Shown: piece by piece, positions 1 to 9,721 of the stretch | Position numbering within the stretch: the first letter of the stretch is position 1 | How the letters are laid out: each line of letters opens with the position of its first letter | Assembly: GCF_029233945.1 (NCBI RefSeq) | Contig: NZ_JARGOQ010000039.1 | Span: 1 to 34,652 of the forward strand | DNA: 34,652 nucleotides | Reading direction: 5' to 3' | From: Sneathiella sp. | GTDB lineage: Bacteria > Pseudomonadota > Alphaproteobacteria > Sneathiellales > Sneathiellaceae | Program-made: the position numbers and the translations under genes | Notes under the pieces: model-generated | Seen by the model: only the letters and a program-made list of their open reading frames with translations | What the model was told of the DNA's origin: nothing | The model's database searches: none

Positions 1-12
1 CCGGAAGTCATC

Positions 13-927
13 ATGCCCCCAACTGAGCCAACGGCGAACCAAGCCTCGACTATGCGTGCCTATCTACTGCTGACCCTGACAACCACATGCTGGGGAATGA
101 ATGCGGTCCTGGGCCGCCTTGCCGTTGGCGAAATATCTCCGATGGTGCTGGTCTGCCTTCGTTGGCTGCTGGTCGTGATTATTCTGTCATTGGTGTCCTA
201 CCGCCACCTTCGGCGCGATTGGGCCGTTCTCAAGAAATATTTCGGCTATATGCTGGCAATGGGTGCGTTTGGTTTCACCGGCTTTAATATGCTGTTTTAC
301 CTCGCGGCCCATTCGACAACCGCCGTGAATATCGGCATTTTGCAAGGATCAATCCCGGTTTTCGTGCTGATAGGCGCATTTCTGGTTTTTCGAACCAGGG
401 TATCACTGATGCAGTCCTTCGGTGTGATCGTGACGATTATCGGCGTGGGGATTGTTGCCTCAGGCGGTTCATTTGCGCGACTGGCTACATTCGAGATCAA
501 TCACGGAGATGCCTTGATGCTGTTCGCCTGCGCTCTCTACTCAGGCTACACCGTCGCACTGCGATACCGGCCGGATATATCGGCGCTCTCGTTCCTTTCT
601 ATAATGGCAATTGCGGCATTTTTAACCTCTATCCCCTTCGTATTTATCGAAATCGGGTTGGAGCATTTTCAGCCCCCCACAACAAAAGGGTGGATGATAG
701 TTGTCGCCGTATCCCTGTTTCCGTCCCTCATTGCCCAGATTTCCTTTATCGCTGGCGTCGGCATCCTGGGGCCCGGACGGGCGGGCATTTTCGTCAACCT
801 GGTGCCAATCTTCGCATCAATTTTTGCGGTCACTTTTCTTGATGAACCGTTCGAGTTCTTCCAAGGGGCCGCGCTTGCGCTTGTGTTATTTGGCATTTGG
901 CTATCGGAAAAGGGAAAGTCCGCGTGA
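13..927 (+). CDS. EamA/DMT-family permease
   Basis: Inner-membrane transporter of the drug/metabolite transporter superfamily (EamA type), which usually exports small metabolites or amino acids; the substrate cannot be read from the sequence. The 304-residue product is almost entirely hydrophobic, with about ten membrane segments and the internal duplication typical of two EamA repeats (roughly residues 15-150 and 165-300). The first repeat opens with TTTCWGMNAVLGRLA, the usual helix-1 pattern. The ATG at 13 has GGAAG five bases upstream, but the frame is open to the left edge, so the gene could start earlier; a second candidate is Met14 (position 52). Length matches the family (about 290-310). 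It stands alone and is convergent with the small DUF1674 gene. Confidence 0.9.
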   Translation: MPPTEPTANQASTMRAYLLLTLTTTCWGMNAVLGRLAVGEISPMVLVCLRWLLVVIILSLVSYRHLRRDWAVLKKYFGYMLAMGAFGFTGFNMLFYLAAHSTTAVNIGILQGSIPVFVLIGAFLVFRTRVSLMQSFGVIVTIIGVGIVASGGSFARLATFEINHGDALMLFACALYSGYTVALRYRPDISALSFLSIMAIAAFLTSIPFVFIEIGLEHFQPPTTKGWMIVVAVSLFPSLIAQISFIAGVGILGPGRAGIFVNLVPIFASIFAVTFLDEPFEFFQGAALALVLFGIWLSEKGKSA

Positions 928-939
928 CGGGCTCAGCAT

Positions 940-1098
940 TCAAAAATCACTGACGATGCCCTTGCGTTCCCAATCACCGTAGCGTGTCGGCTCCGGCCCG
1001 GACGGACCGCCGACTTCACCCTTTGCCTGTTTCAGCTTGATGGCAGGATCTTTCGTGTCTTTTTTCTCGATATCGCTATTGGTCTTTTTATTGGTCAT
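940..1098 (-). CDS. DUF1674 / SDHAF4-like small protein
   Basis: A 52-residue protein. Its C-terminus carries the family hallmark [19 protein letters not shown] at residues 34-52, preceded by a charged, Lys-rich stretch. The family (DUF1674) is widespread in alphaproteobacteria and is homologous to mitochondrial SDHAF4, which helps assemble the flavinated succinate dehydrogenase subunit; that role here is inferred from homology. The start could be the ATG at 1098 (GAG six bases upstream) or the in-frame ATG at 1104, which adds Met-Gln. The stop lies 13 bases past the convergent EamA permease stop. It faces away from rsmB, so 1099-1205 should hold promoters for both. Confidence 0.88.
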   Translation of the reverse strand: MTNKKTNSDIEKKDTKDPAIKLKQAKGEVGGPSGPEPTRYGDWERKGIVSDF

Positions 1099-1205
1099 CT
1101 GCATCTCAAGCTTGGCTGTAGGATGGGGTTACTATTGATTTTATTACCCTCAGTATTTCCGAACGATCTATAGACCGCAAGGCAATTTTCCGCTAGAAGC
1201 CGCAG

Positions 1206-2492
1206 ATGACAACAACACCAGCCAATTCACGGGCCGCCGCCGTCCGGCTTCTCTCCCGCGTGCTTCAAAAACGCCAACCGCTGGAAGAGGCGCTTGATCC
1301 CGTGCTTCAAGGATTTCCGCCGCGCGATCGGGCGTTGGCGCGCGCGATCACCTCGACCGCGCTCCGTCATCTTGGTGTGATCGACGCCCTGATTGATAAA
1401 ATGCTGGACCGACCCCTGCCTGAAAAAGCGCTGGATGTCCGTCATATCTTACGGATCGGCATCACGCAGATCCTCTATTTGAACATCCCCTCCCATGCCG
1501 CAGTGCATGACACGGTCGCCCTGGTGCCGGACCGCAGCAAGCATAAAGGTCTCGTCAATGCCCTCCTCCGGCGGATTGACCGACAGGGCGAAAAGCTTCT
1601 CTTGAAAATCGATATTCCACGCAGGAATACGCCTCCATGGCTTTGGGATGCTTGGATTGCCCATTATGGGGAAGAATCCGCGCGACGAATTGCCGAGGCG
1701 CATCTGACGGAAGCCGCACTCGATATCTCGGTCAAGTCCGAACCTGAAAAATGGGCGGAGGCACTCGAAGCAGAGATCCTGCCGACGGGCACCCTCCGCC
1801 GGGCGACAACAGCAACGCTTGTCGATCTTCCTGGTTTTGAAGAGGGGGCCTGGTGGGTACAGGATGTCGCCGCGGCACTCCCCGCCGCGCTTTTGGGGAA
1901 TGTGGCAGGTAAGCAGATCATTGACCTGTGCGCCGCGCCCGGAGGCAAGACCGCACAGTTTGCAGCAGCGGGCGCGGAAGTTGTCGCCCTCGATCGATCC
2001 AAAAACCGCCTGAAAAGACTTGAAGAAAATATGGCACGGCTTCGCTTGCCTGTAACTGTAGTGGTGGGTGAAGGTGAAAATTTTGTCCCGAAGCGACAAC
2101 CCGATGGCATTCTGCTCGACGCTCCCTGCTCCAGCACCGGCACTCTTCGCCGTCATCCGGATGTCGCCTATCTGAAGTCCCAGGCGGATGTCGATAAGCT
2201 CAGCGGCCTGCAGGCCCGGCTTCTGGATCATGCCTGCGAGATTCTGGGTCCCGGCGGGCTGCTGGTGTACAGTGTCTGCTCCTTACAGCCGGAGGAAGGC
2301 GAGAGGCAGATCGCGGCTTTGCTTGACCGGAACCCAGCCCTGAAACGGGAACCGATCAAGGCGGAAGAAGTCGGCGGCGCAAGCGAGCTTCTTAATATGG
2401 ACGGGGATCTACGCACTTTGCCCTTTCATTTGGGCGGCATGGATGGGTTTTACGCGGCGCGCCTTCGGAAAATATCTACGCCCTCCGCTTGA
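1206..2492 (+). CDS. rsmB: 16S rRNA m5C967 methyltransferase RsmB
   Basis: Transfers a methyl group from S-adenosylmethionine to C5 of a 16S rRNA cytidine (C967 in E. coli numbering). The 428-residue product has the expected order. An N-terminal NusB-like RNA-binding domain covers about residues 5-140 and a Rossmann methyltransferase domain about 165-425. Visible motifs are the SAM-binding DLCAAPGGK (about 240-248), motif IV LLDAPCSSTG with Cys308, and motif VI YSVCSLQPEEGE with Cys358. The two-cysteine arrangement is that of RNA m5C methyltransferases, with Cys358 the expected nucleophile and Cys308 helping product release. Length is normal. It is followed 76 bases later by rpe on the same strand, so co-transcription is likely. 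Confidence 0.96.
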   Translation: MTTTPANSRAAAVRLLSRVLQKRQPLEEALDPVLQGFPPRDRALARAITSTALRHLGVIDALIDKMLDRPLPEKALDVRHILRIGITQILYLNIPSHAAVHDTVALVPDRSKHKGLVNALLRRIDRQGEKLLLKIDIPRRNTPPWLWDAWIAHYGEESARRIAEAHLTEAALDISVKSEPEKWAEALEAEILPTGTLRRATTATLVDLPGFEEGAWWVQDVAAALPAALLGNVAGKQIIDLCAAPGGKTAQFAAAGAEVVALDRSKNRLKRLEENMARLRLPVTVVVGEGENFVPKRQPDGILLDAPCSSTGTLRRHPDVAYLKSQADVDKLSGLQARLLDHACEILGPGGLLVYSVCSLQPEEGERQIAALLDRNPALKREPIKAEEVGGASELLNMDGDLRTLPFHLGGMDGFYAARLRKISTPSA

Positions 2493-2556
2493 GCCGCCTA
2501 TTTTGTCATGGTAAAGACATGTTTAACTTGCGCCAATATTGCAGGAAATTTGGTTT

Positions 2557-2562
2557 AAAGGA
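2557..2562 (+). promoter_or_regulatory. Shine-Dalgarno site setting the rpe start
   Basis: AAAGGA lies six bases before the ATG at 2569. It argues against the in-frame TTG at 2539, which would add ten residues not typical of the family. Confidence 0.8.
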
Positions 2563-2568
2563 CCCCTT

Positions 2569-3234
2569 ATGCGTAAACCGGTCAGAATAGCCCCATCCAT
2601 CCTTGCCGCTGATTTCGCGAAACTTGGCGAGGAAGTCAGCAATGTAGCAAAGGCCGGGGCCGATTTTATTCATGTCGATGTCATGGATGGCCATTTTGTG
2701 CCGAATATCAGCTTTGGCCCCGCAGTGACGAAATCCGTCCGCGGATACACGGATATTCCCTTCGACTGCCATCTGATGATTACTCCGGTCGATCCCTTTA
2801 TCGCGGAATTCGTCGACGCAGGCGCGAATATCATCACCCTGCATCAAGAAGCAGGCCCGCATCTGCATCGCAGCCTGCAGTTAATCAAATCCCATGGTGT
2901 CAAGGCGGGTGTCTCCCTCAACCCGTCAACCCCGGCGGCAACGCTGGAACATGTGATGGATGAGGTTGACCTTATTCTGGTGATGAGCGTCAACCCCGGG
3001 TTTGGCGGGCAGAAGTTCATCCCCTCCCAGCTGGATAAAATCCGAACCATTCGCGAGATGATCGACGCTTCCGGACGGGATATCGATCTGGAGGTTGACG
3101 GCGGAATCAACGCCGAAACTGCCCCGCAGGTGATCGAGGCGGGCGCGGATCTTCTGGTCGCAGGGAGCGCGGTCTTCAAGGGCGGACCCGAGCAATATGC
3201 CGCCAACATAAATGCGGTGCTGGGACGAACATGA
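2569..3234 (+). CDS. rpe: Ribulose-phosphate 3-epimerase
   Basis: Interconverts D-ribulose 5-phosphate and D-xylulose 5-phosphate in the pentose phosphate pathway; a cytosolic TIM-barrel metalloenzyme. The 221-residue product has all the signature segments: [13 protein letters not shown] at the N-terminus, [17 protein letters not shown] (His35 and Asp37), DCHLM (His68), [12 protein letters not shown] (140-150) and EVDGGI (Asp177). His35, Asp37, His68 and Asp177 are the expected metal ligands, and the two Asp are the acid/base pair. The stop overlaps the next start in ATGA, so translation of the heparinase-like gene is probably coupled to it. Confidence 0.97.
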   Translation: MRKPVRIAPSILAADFAKLGEEVSNVAKAGADFIHVDVMDGHFVPNISFGPAVTKSVRGYTDIPFDCHLMITPVDPFIAEFVDAGANIITLHQEAGPHLHRSLQLIKSHGVKAGVSLNPSTPAATLEHVMDEVDLILVMSVNPGFGGQKFIPSQLDKIRTIREMIDASGRDIDLEVDGGINAETAPQVIEAGADLLVAGSAVFKGGPEQYAANINAVLGRT

Positions 3235-4883
3235 GCAAAGCCGCGATAACGCCTGCGAAAGGAGGCTTACCGTCGCGGCGACTGGTTTCCGATGTGATAT
3301 ACGCGAGCGGAGCGTATCAGGCCCTGCTGAAAAGCCGGGTACCAAAACGCCTCGTCCAGACGCCCGTTGATATTTTCCCGGGTAACGGGGAGCGGGCGGA
3401 CAGCCTCTATCAGGGGCATTTCGAATTTGCGGGCTTTAGCCTCGAGCAGGATGACCAGGTTCCCTGGGACGCAGAGGGCATGCCCCTCGCATGGCATAAG
3501 GAATTGCATCAGTTCGCCTGGCTCCGGGATTTCTCTGCGAACGGGACAGAGGCGGCACGGCGCCATTCACGCGCGTTAGTTCTCTCCTGGATCGAGAAAT
3601 TCGATGTTTACCGCCCCTTTGTCTGGGACGAGGATGTGCTGGCCCATCGGCTTATCGCCTGGTTCTGCTGCAGCCGCTTCCTGCTCGAAGAAGAGGAAAG
3701 CGAGTTCAATTTCAAATTTCTCCGTGCCCTGCGGCGCCAGTATATTCATCTGAGCCGGATCGCAAAAAATAAACCCGAGGGTGAGGATCGGACGGCAAGC
3801 TGGCAAGCCCTGCTCTATGGCGCGCTCTGTTTTCCGGACATGGGGAAAAGCAGCAGCAAACATCTCGCCTCTCTTGAGACAGAGTTGGGCCGCGTTGTTC
3901 TTGCGGATGGTTGCCATATCGGCCGCAATCCGGAGCGGCATCTGGTCCTGCTCGGTGATCTTATCGGCATCCGCAATACATTGATGGCCGCGAACGAAAT
4001 GGTACCGGTCGCCATCAATAATGCGATCGACCGGCTGGCCCCGGCGATCCGCTTTTTCCAGCATGGCGACGGCCGTCTCGCGCTCTTTAACGGGGGACTC
4101 AAGCTGCCGGAAGGGTATTGCGACAATATCCTTTCGCTTTCCGATGCGACGGGACGCGCGCCGCAACGCTTCCCGCAAGGCGGGTTTGAGCGGATGAAGG
4201 CGGGCCGCGCGTTGCTGATCCTTGAAAGTGGTGAGGGCGGTCGGCGTGAAGGCGAACAGTCCCACTCCGGGCTCATGAGTTTTGAGTTCAGCTACGGCCG
4301 CGAACGGCTCATTGTCAATTGCGGCGCTGTGAGCGATCCGGAATCGGCTTGGGGCAAGGCCCTCGCGGCAACTGCGGCGCATTCAACACTTGGCTTTGAT
4401 AATATCAACGCCATATTTCCCAAACGCCCAGCCTCAGGGGAAGACCATAACCTCGCTGTCCGGAATGAGGATGAGGGGAATATCTGGCTCGATCTGGAAA
4501 GCAACGGTTATCTCGATACGGTCGGTGTTCTGCACCGGCGACGGCTCTATCTGGACGCCAGCGGTCTTGCACTCCGTGGGGAGGATCAGATCATCCCTGA
4601 AAGAATGCCGCCGTCGGGACGGTCCCATTTCAGCCTGCGCTTTCATCTGCATCCGGAATTAAGCATTTCAAGGAGCGCAAGCGGGAAGAATATCCTGATC
4701 CGCACGCCAAGCGGGACGGGATGGAAGTTTTTGACCGCCGCGCCGCGGCTATCGCTTGAAGAAAGCGTTTATTGCAGCGAACCCGGGGAGCGACGCTATA
4801 ACCAGCAGATTGTCATTACCGGCCAGCTTATTGATCAGGAACCGATCCTGATAAAATGGGCGCTGACCCGCCTGTCGGACTAG
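3231..4883 (+). CDS. Heparinase II/III-family protein
   Basis: A 550-residue member of the heparinase II/III family. Characterised members are polysaccharide lyases with an alpha/alpha-toroid followed by a beta-sandwich. The N-terminal ~310 residues are helical and rich in Trp and Arg (for example [13 protein letters not shown] and [16 protein letters not shown]). The C-terminal PF07940-type part begins around residue 320 and includes [19 protein letters not shown] near 345 with its conserved His. No signal peptide is evident, which is odd for a lyase of extracellular polymers; a periplasmic or cytosolic role in cell-envelope glycan turnover is possible but unproven. It overlaps rpe by four bases and ends three bases from the convergent tviB-type gene. 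Paralogues in this position are, from memory, a conserved neighbour of rsmB/purH in alphaproteobacteria. Confidence 0.88.
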   Translation: MSKAAITPAKGGLPSRRLVSDVIYASGAYQALLKSRVPKRLVQTPVDIFPGNGERADSLYQGHFEFAGFSLEQDDQVPWDAEGMPLAWHKELHQFAWLRDFSANGTEAARRHSRALVLSWIEKFDVYRPFVWDEDVLAHRLIAWFCCSRFLLEEEESEFNFKFLRALRRQYIHLSRIAKNKPEGEDRTASWQALLYGALCFPDMGKSSSKHLASLETELGRVVLADGCHIGRNPERHLVLLGDLIGIRNTLMAANEMVPVAINNAIDRLAPAIRFFQHGDGRLALFNGGLKLPEGYCDNILSLSDATGRAPQRFPQGGFERMKAGRALLILESGEGGRREGEQSHSGLMSFEFSYGRERLIVNCGAVSDPESAWGKALAATAAHSTLGFDNINAIFPKRPASGEDHNLAVRNEDEGNIWLDLESNGYLDTVGVLHRRRLYLDASGLALRGEDQIIPERMPPSGRSHFSLRFHLHPELSISRSASGKNILIRTPSGTGWKFLTAAPRLSLEESVYCSEPGERRYNQQIVITGQLIDQEPILIKWALTRLSD

Positions 4884-4886
4884 GGT

Positions 4887-6197
4887 TTAAAGCTGCCAGC
4901 GCTTGATTTGGGGTGAAAATTCCGTATCGCGCCAGATGCCCTTCACATCGGCAATCAGTCCTTCACCGCCCATCATCTCTTCCAGAGCCGCCGGTGACAG
5001 ATCACGGTAAACGGAATGGGCAACAGCCCCGACAATGGCGTTATAACCGTTCAAATCAGAGAGGCTCTCGATCAAGTCGATGTCTAGGAACTGCTGCGCC
5101 TCATCCTTGTCGGCCAGCGGGTCATGCACATCAACCTCATGGCCATGCTCACGCAGCACGCGGATGATATCAACAACCTTCGTATTGCGAAGATCCGGCA
5201 CATTTTCCTTGAACGTGACGCCGAGGACGAGGATCTTGCATTTACCATTGAGATTTTCATGAACGCTATCGGCGATGAACTTGCCCATATTCTCGTTGAT
5301 CCGGCGACCCGTCAGAATGAGATCGGCAAAATGGCCGACTTCATTGGCCCGGTGCGCAAGGTAAAAGGGATCGACCCCGATGCAATGCCCACCAACAAGA
5401 CCCGGTGTAAAATTAAGAAAATTCCATTTCGTGCCCGCCGTTTCCAGAACGTCATAGGCGGAAATGCCGAGTTTCTGGAAGATCATGGTCGCCTCGTTAA
5501 CGAAGGCGATGTTGATATCGCGCTGCGCATTTTCGATCACTTTCGCCGCCTCGGCGGTTTTGATGTTTCGCGCGCGGTAAGTCCCGCCTGTCGTCGCCGA
5601 GCCATAAATATCGGCGAGAATATCGGTCACTTCCTCGGTCTGGCCGGAGACGACCTTGATGATTTTATCGACCGTATGAACCTTGTCGCCGGGGTTGATC
5701 CGCTCCGGTGAATAGCCGAGGTAAAAATCCTCTCCCGCCTTCATCCCGGAGGTTTCCTCCAATATCGGGCCGCAGACATCTTCTGTCACGCCCGGATAGA
5801 CCGTGCTTTCAACAACAACGATCGCGCCTTTTTTCAGAACCGGTCCAACTGCGGTACAGGCGCCTTTCAGCGGGCTCAGATCGGGCTTGTCATCCTCATC
5901 GACTGGCGTGGGCACCGTGACGATATGGACATCGGCATCGCGGGTATCATTGATATCCGTCGTGAACCGTACACTGCTTGCGCGCAAAGCTGGCGTATCG
6001 ATTTCCATCGTCCGATCATGGCCATGGCGAAGTTCCTTGACCCGGCCTTTATTGACGTCAAAACCGATCACGTCAAAGCTTCTTGCCAGCGCCACGGCAA
6101 GCGGCAGCCCCACATAGCCGAGGCCCACAATCGAAATCTTGGTTTTGCCGCTAACCTTGTCACGCCCTTTAAGAGCCGCCGGTGCTGAATTCGCCAT
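4887..6197 (-). CDS. tviB: UDP-N-acetylglucosamine C6-dehydrogenase, TviB/WbpA type
   Basis: Oxidises the C6 hydroxyl of a UDP-HexNAc sugar to a uronic acid with two NAD+, providing acidic sugar nucleotides for polysaccharides. The 436-residue product has the NAD site GLGYVGLP (Gly25, Gly27, Gly30), the central motif [12 protein letters not shown] (161-172), [17 protein letters not shown] (219-235) and the catalytic thiol in GGHCIGVDP (Cys272). The [22 protein letters not shown]-like region closely resembles Typhi TviB, so a HexNAc substrate is more likely than glucose. The frame is open to an upstream Met at 6512, but that extension runs into the purH gene; the ATG at 6195-6197 gives a family-length protein. 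Its ribosome site is weak (AGGA about ten bases upstream). It is divergent from purH and convergent with the heparinase-like gene. Confidence 0.92.
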   Translation of the reverse strand: [436 protein letters not shown]

Positions 6198-6357
6198 AGG
6201 ATATACTGTCCTGTAAAAAAATTGGGTCCGTTGTTTGGTAACGCCGGGATAGTAGTTTGTCCAAGTTTTTTTTTCGTTAAAAGGTTCCGCAAATTCGCCC
6301 TCCGTGCTATAGGGCGCATATCCCCGTAACCCTTGTTTCAAAGGATGTAATCCGTCG
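6198..6357. promoter_or_regulatory. Divergent promoter region, tviB-type gene / purH
   Basis: 160 bases separate the two divergent starts and must hold both promoters. An A/T run lies at 6214-6221 and a T run at 6265-6275. I see no PUR-box-like palindrome or riboswitch and cannot place -35/-10 boxes with confidence. Confidence 0.45.
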
Positions 6358-7956
6358 ATGTCCCGCACCGATTTGCAACCCGTTTCCCGCGCTCTTATTT
6401 CTGTGTCCGACAAATCAGGCCTGATCGATCTCGGCAAGGCGCTCGCGGCGCTTAACGTCGAAATTCTCTCTACCGGTGGCAGTGCCAAAATGCTGATGGA
6501 GGCAGGCGTCAAAGTAACCGAGGTTGCCGATCACACCGGCTTTCCGGAGATGATGGACGGCCGTGTCAAGACGCTGCACCCGACAATTCACGGCGGTATC
6601 CTCGCTCTCCGCGATAATTCGGATCATTTGAAGGCGATGACAGATCATGATATCGGCGGCATTGATCTGGTCGTTGTCAATCTCTACCCGTTCGAGGAAA
6701 CGGTCGCCAAGGGCGCGGATTTCCATACCTGCATAGAGAATATCGATATCGGCGGTCCGGCGATGATCCGCTCCGCCGCCAAGAATTACGGCTTCGTCAA
6801 TGTCATCGTCGATGCGAGTGACTATCAGGCTGTGATTGATGAGCTTACAGAGACCGGCGGCAAAACAAGCATTGAGCTTCGTAAGAAACTCGCCGCGAAA
6901 GCCTATGCCCGCACCGGCGCCTATGACGCCGCCATTTCCAACTGGTACGCGGCGCAACTTGGCGAAACCTATCCTGACCGCCTCGTCCTCGCGGGATCGC
7001 GCCAGCAAATTTTACGCTACGGGGAGAATCCGCATCAATCCGCCGCCTTCTATGCCAATGACGAGAAACGGACCGGCGTTGCAACGGCAACGCAGGTCCA
7101 GGGGAAGGAACTTTCCTATAACAACTTCAACGACACCGACGCGGCGTTCGAACTGGTCGCGGAATTCGATCCGAAGGTAAGCGGTCCGGCCTGCGCCATT
7201 ATCAAGCATGCCAACCCGTGCGGTGTCGCAACGGCGCCGACGCTCGCGGATGCCTACAAAACCGCATTTGCCTGCGATACAACCTCGGCCTTTGGCGGGA
7301 TCATCGCGCTCAACCAGACACTGGATGCGGCAACCGCCGAAGAAATCGTAAAAATCTTCACTGAGGTGATTATCGCCCCGGATGCGGCGGATGCCGCGAA
7401 GGAAATTATCGCGGCGAAGAAGAACCTCCGCCTGTTGCTGACCGGTGGCCTGCCTGATCCAAGCATTCCGGGCCGGCTCGTGAAGTCGCTCGCGAGCGGC
7501 TATCTTATTCAGGATCGCGACAATGCCCTGACCGCATCGCCCGAACTTAAAGTCGTTACCAAACGCGCACCGAGCGATCAGGAAATGAAGGACCTCAGAT
7601 TCGCCTTCACCGTTGCCAAGCATGTAAAATCCAACGCCATTGTCTATGTCCGGAACGGCGCGACGGTCGGCGTCGGTGCCGGGCAGATGAGCCGGGTGGA
7701 TTCATCAAAAATCGCCGCCAGCAAATCACTGGAAGCCGCACAGAACGCCGGGGAGACAACTGCCTGGGCGAAAGGCTCTGTCGTTGCCTCTGATGCCTTC
7801 TTCCCCTTCGCCGACGGGCTGCTCGCCGCGGCAGAGGCGGGCGCGACGGCGGTGATCCAGCCCGGTGGCTCCATGCGGGACGATGAAGTGATTGCCGCCG
7901 CTGATGAGGCCGGACTTGCCATGGTCTTCACTGGTATGCGACATTTCCGCCATTAG
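6358..7956 (+). CDS. purH: Bifunctional AICAR transformylase / IMP cyclohydrolase PurH
   Basis: Catalyses the last two steps of de novo IMP synthesis: formyl transfer from 10-formyl-THF to AICAR, then ring closure of FAICAR. The 532-residue product has an N-terminal MGS-like cyclohydrolase domain (about 10-150) beginning [11 protein letters not shown] and containing [14 protein letters not shown]. The larger AICAR transformylase domain (about 155-470, plus C-terminal [11 protein letters not shown]) carries the catalytic Lys283-His284 in [10 protein letters not shown]. Length is as expected. AAGGA lies about 12 bases before the ATG, which is rather far. A YbjQ-family gene follows 25 bases later with its own strong ribosome site. 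Confidence 0.97.
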   Translation: MSRTDLQPVSRALISVSDKSGLIDLGKALAALNVEILSTGGSAKMLMEAGVKVTEVADHTGFPEMMDGRVKTLHPTIHGGILALRDNSDHLKAMTDHDIGGIDLVVVNLYPFEETVAKGADFHTCIENIDIGGPAMIRSAAKNYGFVNVIVDASDYQAVIDELTETGGKTSIELRKKLAAKAYARTGAYDAAISNWYAAQLGETYPDRLVLAGSRQQILRYGENPHQSAAFYANDEKRTGVATATQVQGKELSYNNFNDTDAAFELVAEFDPKVSGPACAIIKHANPCGVATAPTLADAYKTAFACDTTSAFGGIIALNQTLDAATAEEIVKIFTEVIIAPDAADAAKEIIAAKKNLRLLLTGGLPDPSIPGRLVKSLASGYLIQDRDNALTASPELKVVTKRAPSDQEMKDLRFAFTVAKHVKSNAIVYVRNGATVGVGAGQMSRVDSSKIAASKSLEAAQNAGETTAWAKGSVVASDAFFPFADGLLAAAEAGATAVIQPGGSMRDDEVIAAADEAGLAMVFTGMRHFRH

Positions 7957-7981
7957 GATTTCCGGATAAAGGAGCGACGCG

Positions 7982-8296
7982 ATGATTATCACGACCACGG
8001 GGTCCGTCGAGGGCAGAACAATTTCCACTTATATGGGCGTTGTCGGCGGCGAGGCCGTTATGGGCTCCAACTTTATCCGCGATTTTTTCGCCAGAGTGAC
8101 CGACACATTGGGCGGACGGTCCGATGCCTATCAGAAGGAAATCCGCAATGCCCGCGCCCATGCGCTTGGCGATATGAAGGAGGAGGCTGCGGATATCGGC
8201 GCCGATGCCATCGTCGGGATCAGTGTCGATGTCGAGGTGATCGGCGACAGCATGCTGATGGTCACGGTCGCGGGAACCGCCGTCAAGCTGGCCTAG
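7982..8296 (+). CDS. ybjQ: YbjQ/UPF0145-family protein
   Basis: A 104-residue member of the YbjQ (UPF0145, heavy-metal-binding-like) family. The family fold is a small homo-oligomeric alpha/beta protein without an established biochemical activity. Characteristic segments are TTTGSVEGRTISTYMGVVGGEAVMG at the N-terminus, the central charged helix ARAHALGDMKEEAADIGADAIVGI, and the C-terminal strand MLMVTVAGTAVKL. AAAGGAG sits seven bases before the ATG, an excellent ribosome site. It lies 25 bases after purH and probably shares its transcript. The stop is three bases from the convergent MFS gene. Confidence 0.92.
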   Translation: MIITTTGSVEGRTISTYMGVVGGEAVMGSNFIRDFFARVTDTLGGRSDAYQKEIRNARAHALGDMKEEAADIGADAIVGISVDVEVIGDSMLMVTVAGTAVKLA

Positions 8297-8299
8297 CCT

Positions 8300-9658
8300 C
8301 TATTCATGCTCCGGCTCGCGCACGAAGCTCATCAGCGCCGCGCCGATCATTAGAAGCGTGAAGATCACGATCATCGCCGGGCGCTGCTGCCCTGTGGCAG
8401 AAGTAACAATCCCGATCAGGAGCGGCGCAACAAAGGCCGTCGCCTTGCCTGACAGAGCGAAGAGACCAAAAAATTCCCCGGCCTTTTCCGGCGGGGCCAT
8501 GCGGGCGATCAGAGTCCGGCTGGCCGCCTGCGCGGGCCCGAAGAAGAACCCCATGATGAAGGCAAAGACCATAAAGACCATCTCGGCCGGGCTGGCAAAC
8601 AATGCGCCCCCGTCCACCGGCATGGCGGCAGGGAGCCCGAACAGGACCTGGCCATTGCTGATCGACAGCACCCCGACAGAGGCAAAAGCGAGTCCCAGCA
8701 CGGAAATGACAATTGTCGGTTTCGAGCCGAGCCTGTCATCCAGTGACCCGCCGATAAAGCACCCGGCAATGGCAAAGAAATTGATCAGGATGCCGAAGAT
8801 ACCAAGTTCCGTCGTGCCCCATTTAAACAGCCCGGCGGCATAAATCCCGGAAAAGCCGATAAGCGCCAGAATGCCGTCGTTATAGAACATCCGCGCAATC
8901 AGGAAGAAGACAATGTTGCGATGGCTCTTCAAAGACCGAAGCGTCACCATCAGGGCAGCAAGGCCCTGCCGTATGGCCTCCTTTTTCGGGATATTGCTTG
9001 CCGCCCGGTCCGGTGTGAACAGCAGCATCGGAATAATAAACACCATCAGCCAAAGGGCCGCCATCGGTCCGGTAATCCGGTCCGGCTCATGCAAGGCTTT
9101 ACTCAGGCCGAAAAGCGGCACTTCCGGCAGCGAAAACCCGAACAGCACAATAAACAGCGCAATCAACCCGCCGATATAGCCAAGACCCCAGCCAAAACCG
9201 CTGAGCCGGCCCATCCGCTTGGGCGGCACCAGCGTCGGCAGCATGGAATTGTTAAAGACAATGCTGAACTCGACCCCGATCGTACCAAGGACAATGCCCG
9301 CCAATATCCAGAAAATACCGCTTTGCATGCCCGGCACGGCCCACCAGAGAGAAAAGGCACCGACGGCACAGAGGATGGAGAAAAAGAGAATCCAGGGTTT
9401 CCGCGCGCCGCCCGCATCGGCGATGGAGCCAAACACCGGGCTTAAAATCGCAATCAATATCCCGGCGATTGCCTGAGTGTACCCCCAATAGGCCTGCCCC
9501 TCCGCCGGGCTTGACGCCACGAAGGAGGTAAAATAGGGCGCGAAGATAAAGGTGGTGACAACGGTAAAGAAAGGCTGGTTCGCCCAGTCGAACAGCGCCC
9601 AGGAAAACTTTCCGAGCTTGCCCGCTTCCTGCGGCATTCCCTCACTGATTACGCTCAT
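8300..9658 (-). CDS. UMF1-family MFS transporter
   Basis: A 452-residue polytopic inner-membrane protein of the major facilitator superfamily. The opening WALFDWANQPFFTVVTTFIF is diagnostic of the UMF1 / Atg22-like branch, followed by FGSIADAGGARKPW, the motif-A loop between helices 2 and 3. About 11-12 hydrophobic segments are visible; a central cytosolic loop (around residues 220-245, with KKEAIRQGL) separates the two six-helix halves. The C-terminal half contains GGSLDDRLGSKPTIV, the second motif-A copy. Bacterial members are mostly uncharacterised and the substrate is unknown. GAGG precedes the ATG by about seven bases. It lies 63 bases downstream of the NAD-GDH stop on the same strand. 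Confidence 0.9.
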   Translation of the reverse strand: MSVISEGMPQEAGKLGKFSWALFDWANQPFFTVVTTFIFAPYFTSFVASSPAEGQAYWGYTQAIAGILIAILSPVFGSIADAGGARKPWILFFSILCAVGAFSLWWAVPGMQSGIFWILAGIVLGTIGVEFSIVFNNSMLPTLVPPKRMGRLSGFGWGLGYIGGLIALFIVLFGFSLPEVPLFGLSKALHEPDRITGPMAALWLMVFIIPMLLFTPDRAASNIPKKEAIRQGLAALMVTLRSLKSHRNIVFFLIARMFYNDGILALIGFSGIYAAGLFKWGTTELGIFGILINFFAIAGCFIGGSLDDRLGSKPTIVISVLGLAFASVGVLSISNGQVLFGLPAAMPVDGGALFASPAEMVFMVFAFIMGFFFGPAQAASRTLIARMAPPEKAGEFFGLFALSGKATAFVAPLLIGIVTSATGQQRPAMIVIFTLLMIGAALMSFVREPEHE

Positions 9659-9721
9659 GCCTGCCCCTCACCTTCCGCCGATCGATGCCGTCACGCTACG
9701 ACGATAATTCGGTTAAAACAA

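Noticed and set aside
1449..2231. 260-codon leftward open frame inside rsmB
   Set aside because: Antisense shadow of conserved methyltransferase motifs.
4887..6512. Longer 541-residue version of the TviB-type gene
   Set aside because: The extra N-terminus would overlap purH antisense and has no resemblance to the family; the ATG at 6,197 gives the normal length.
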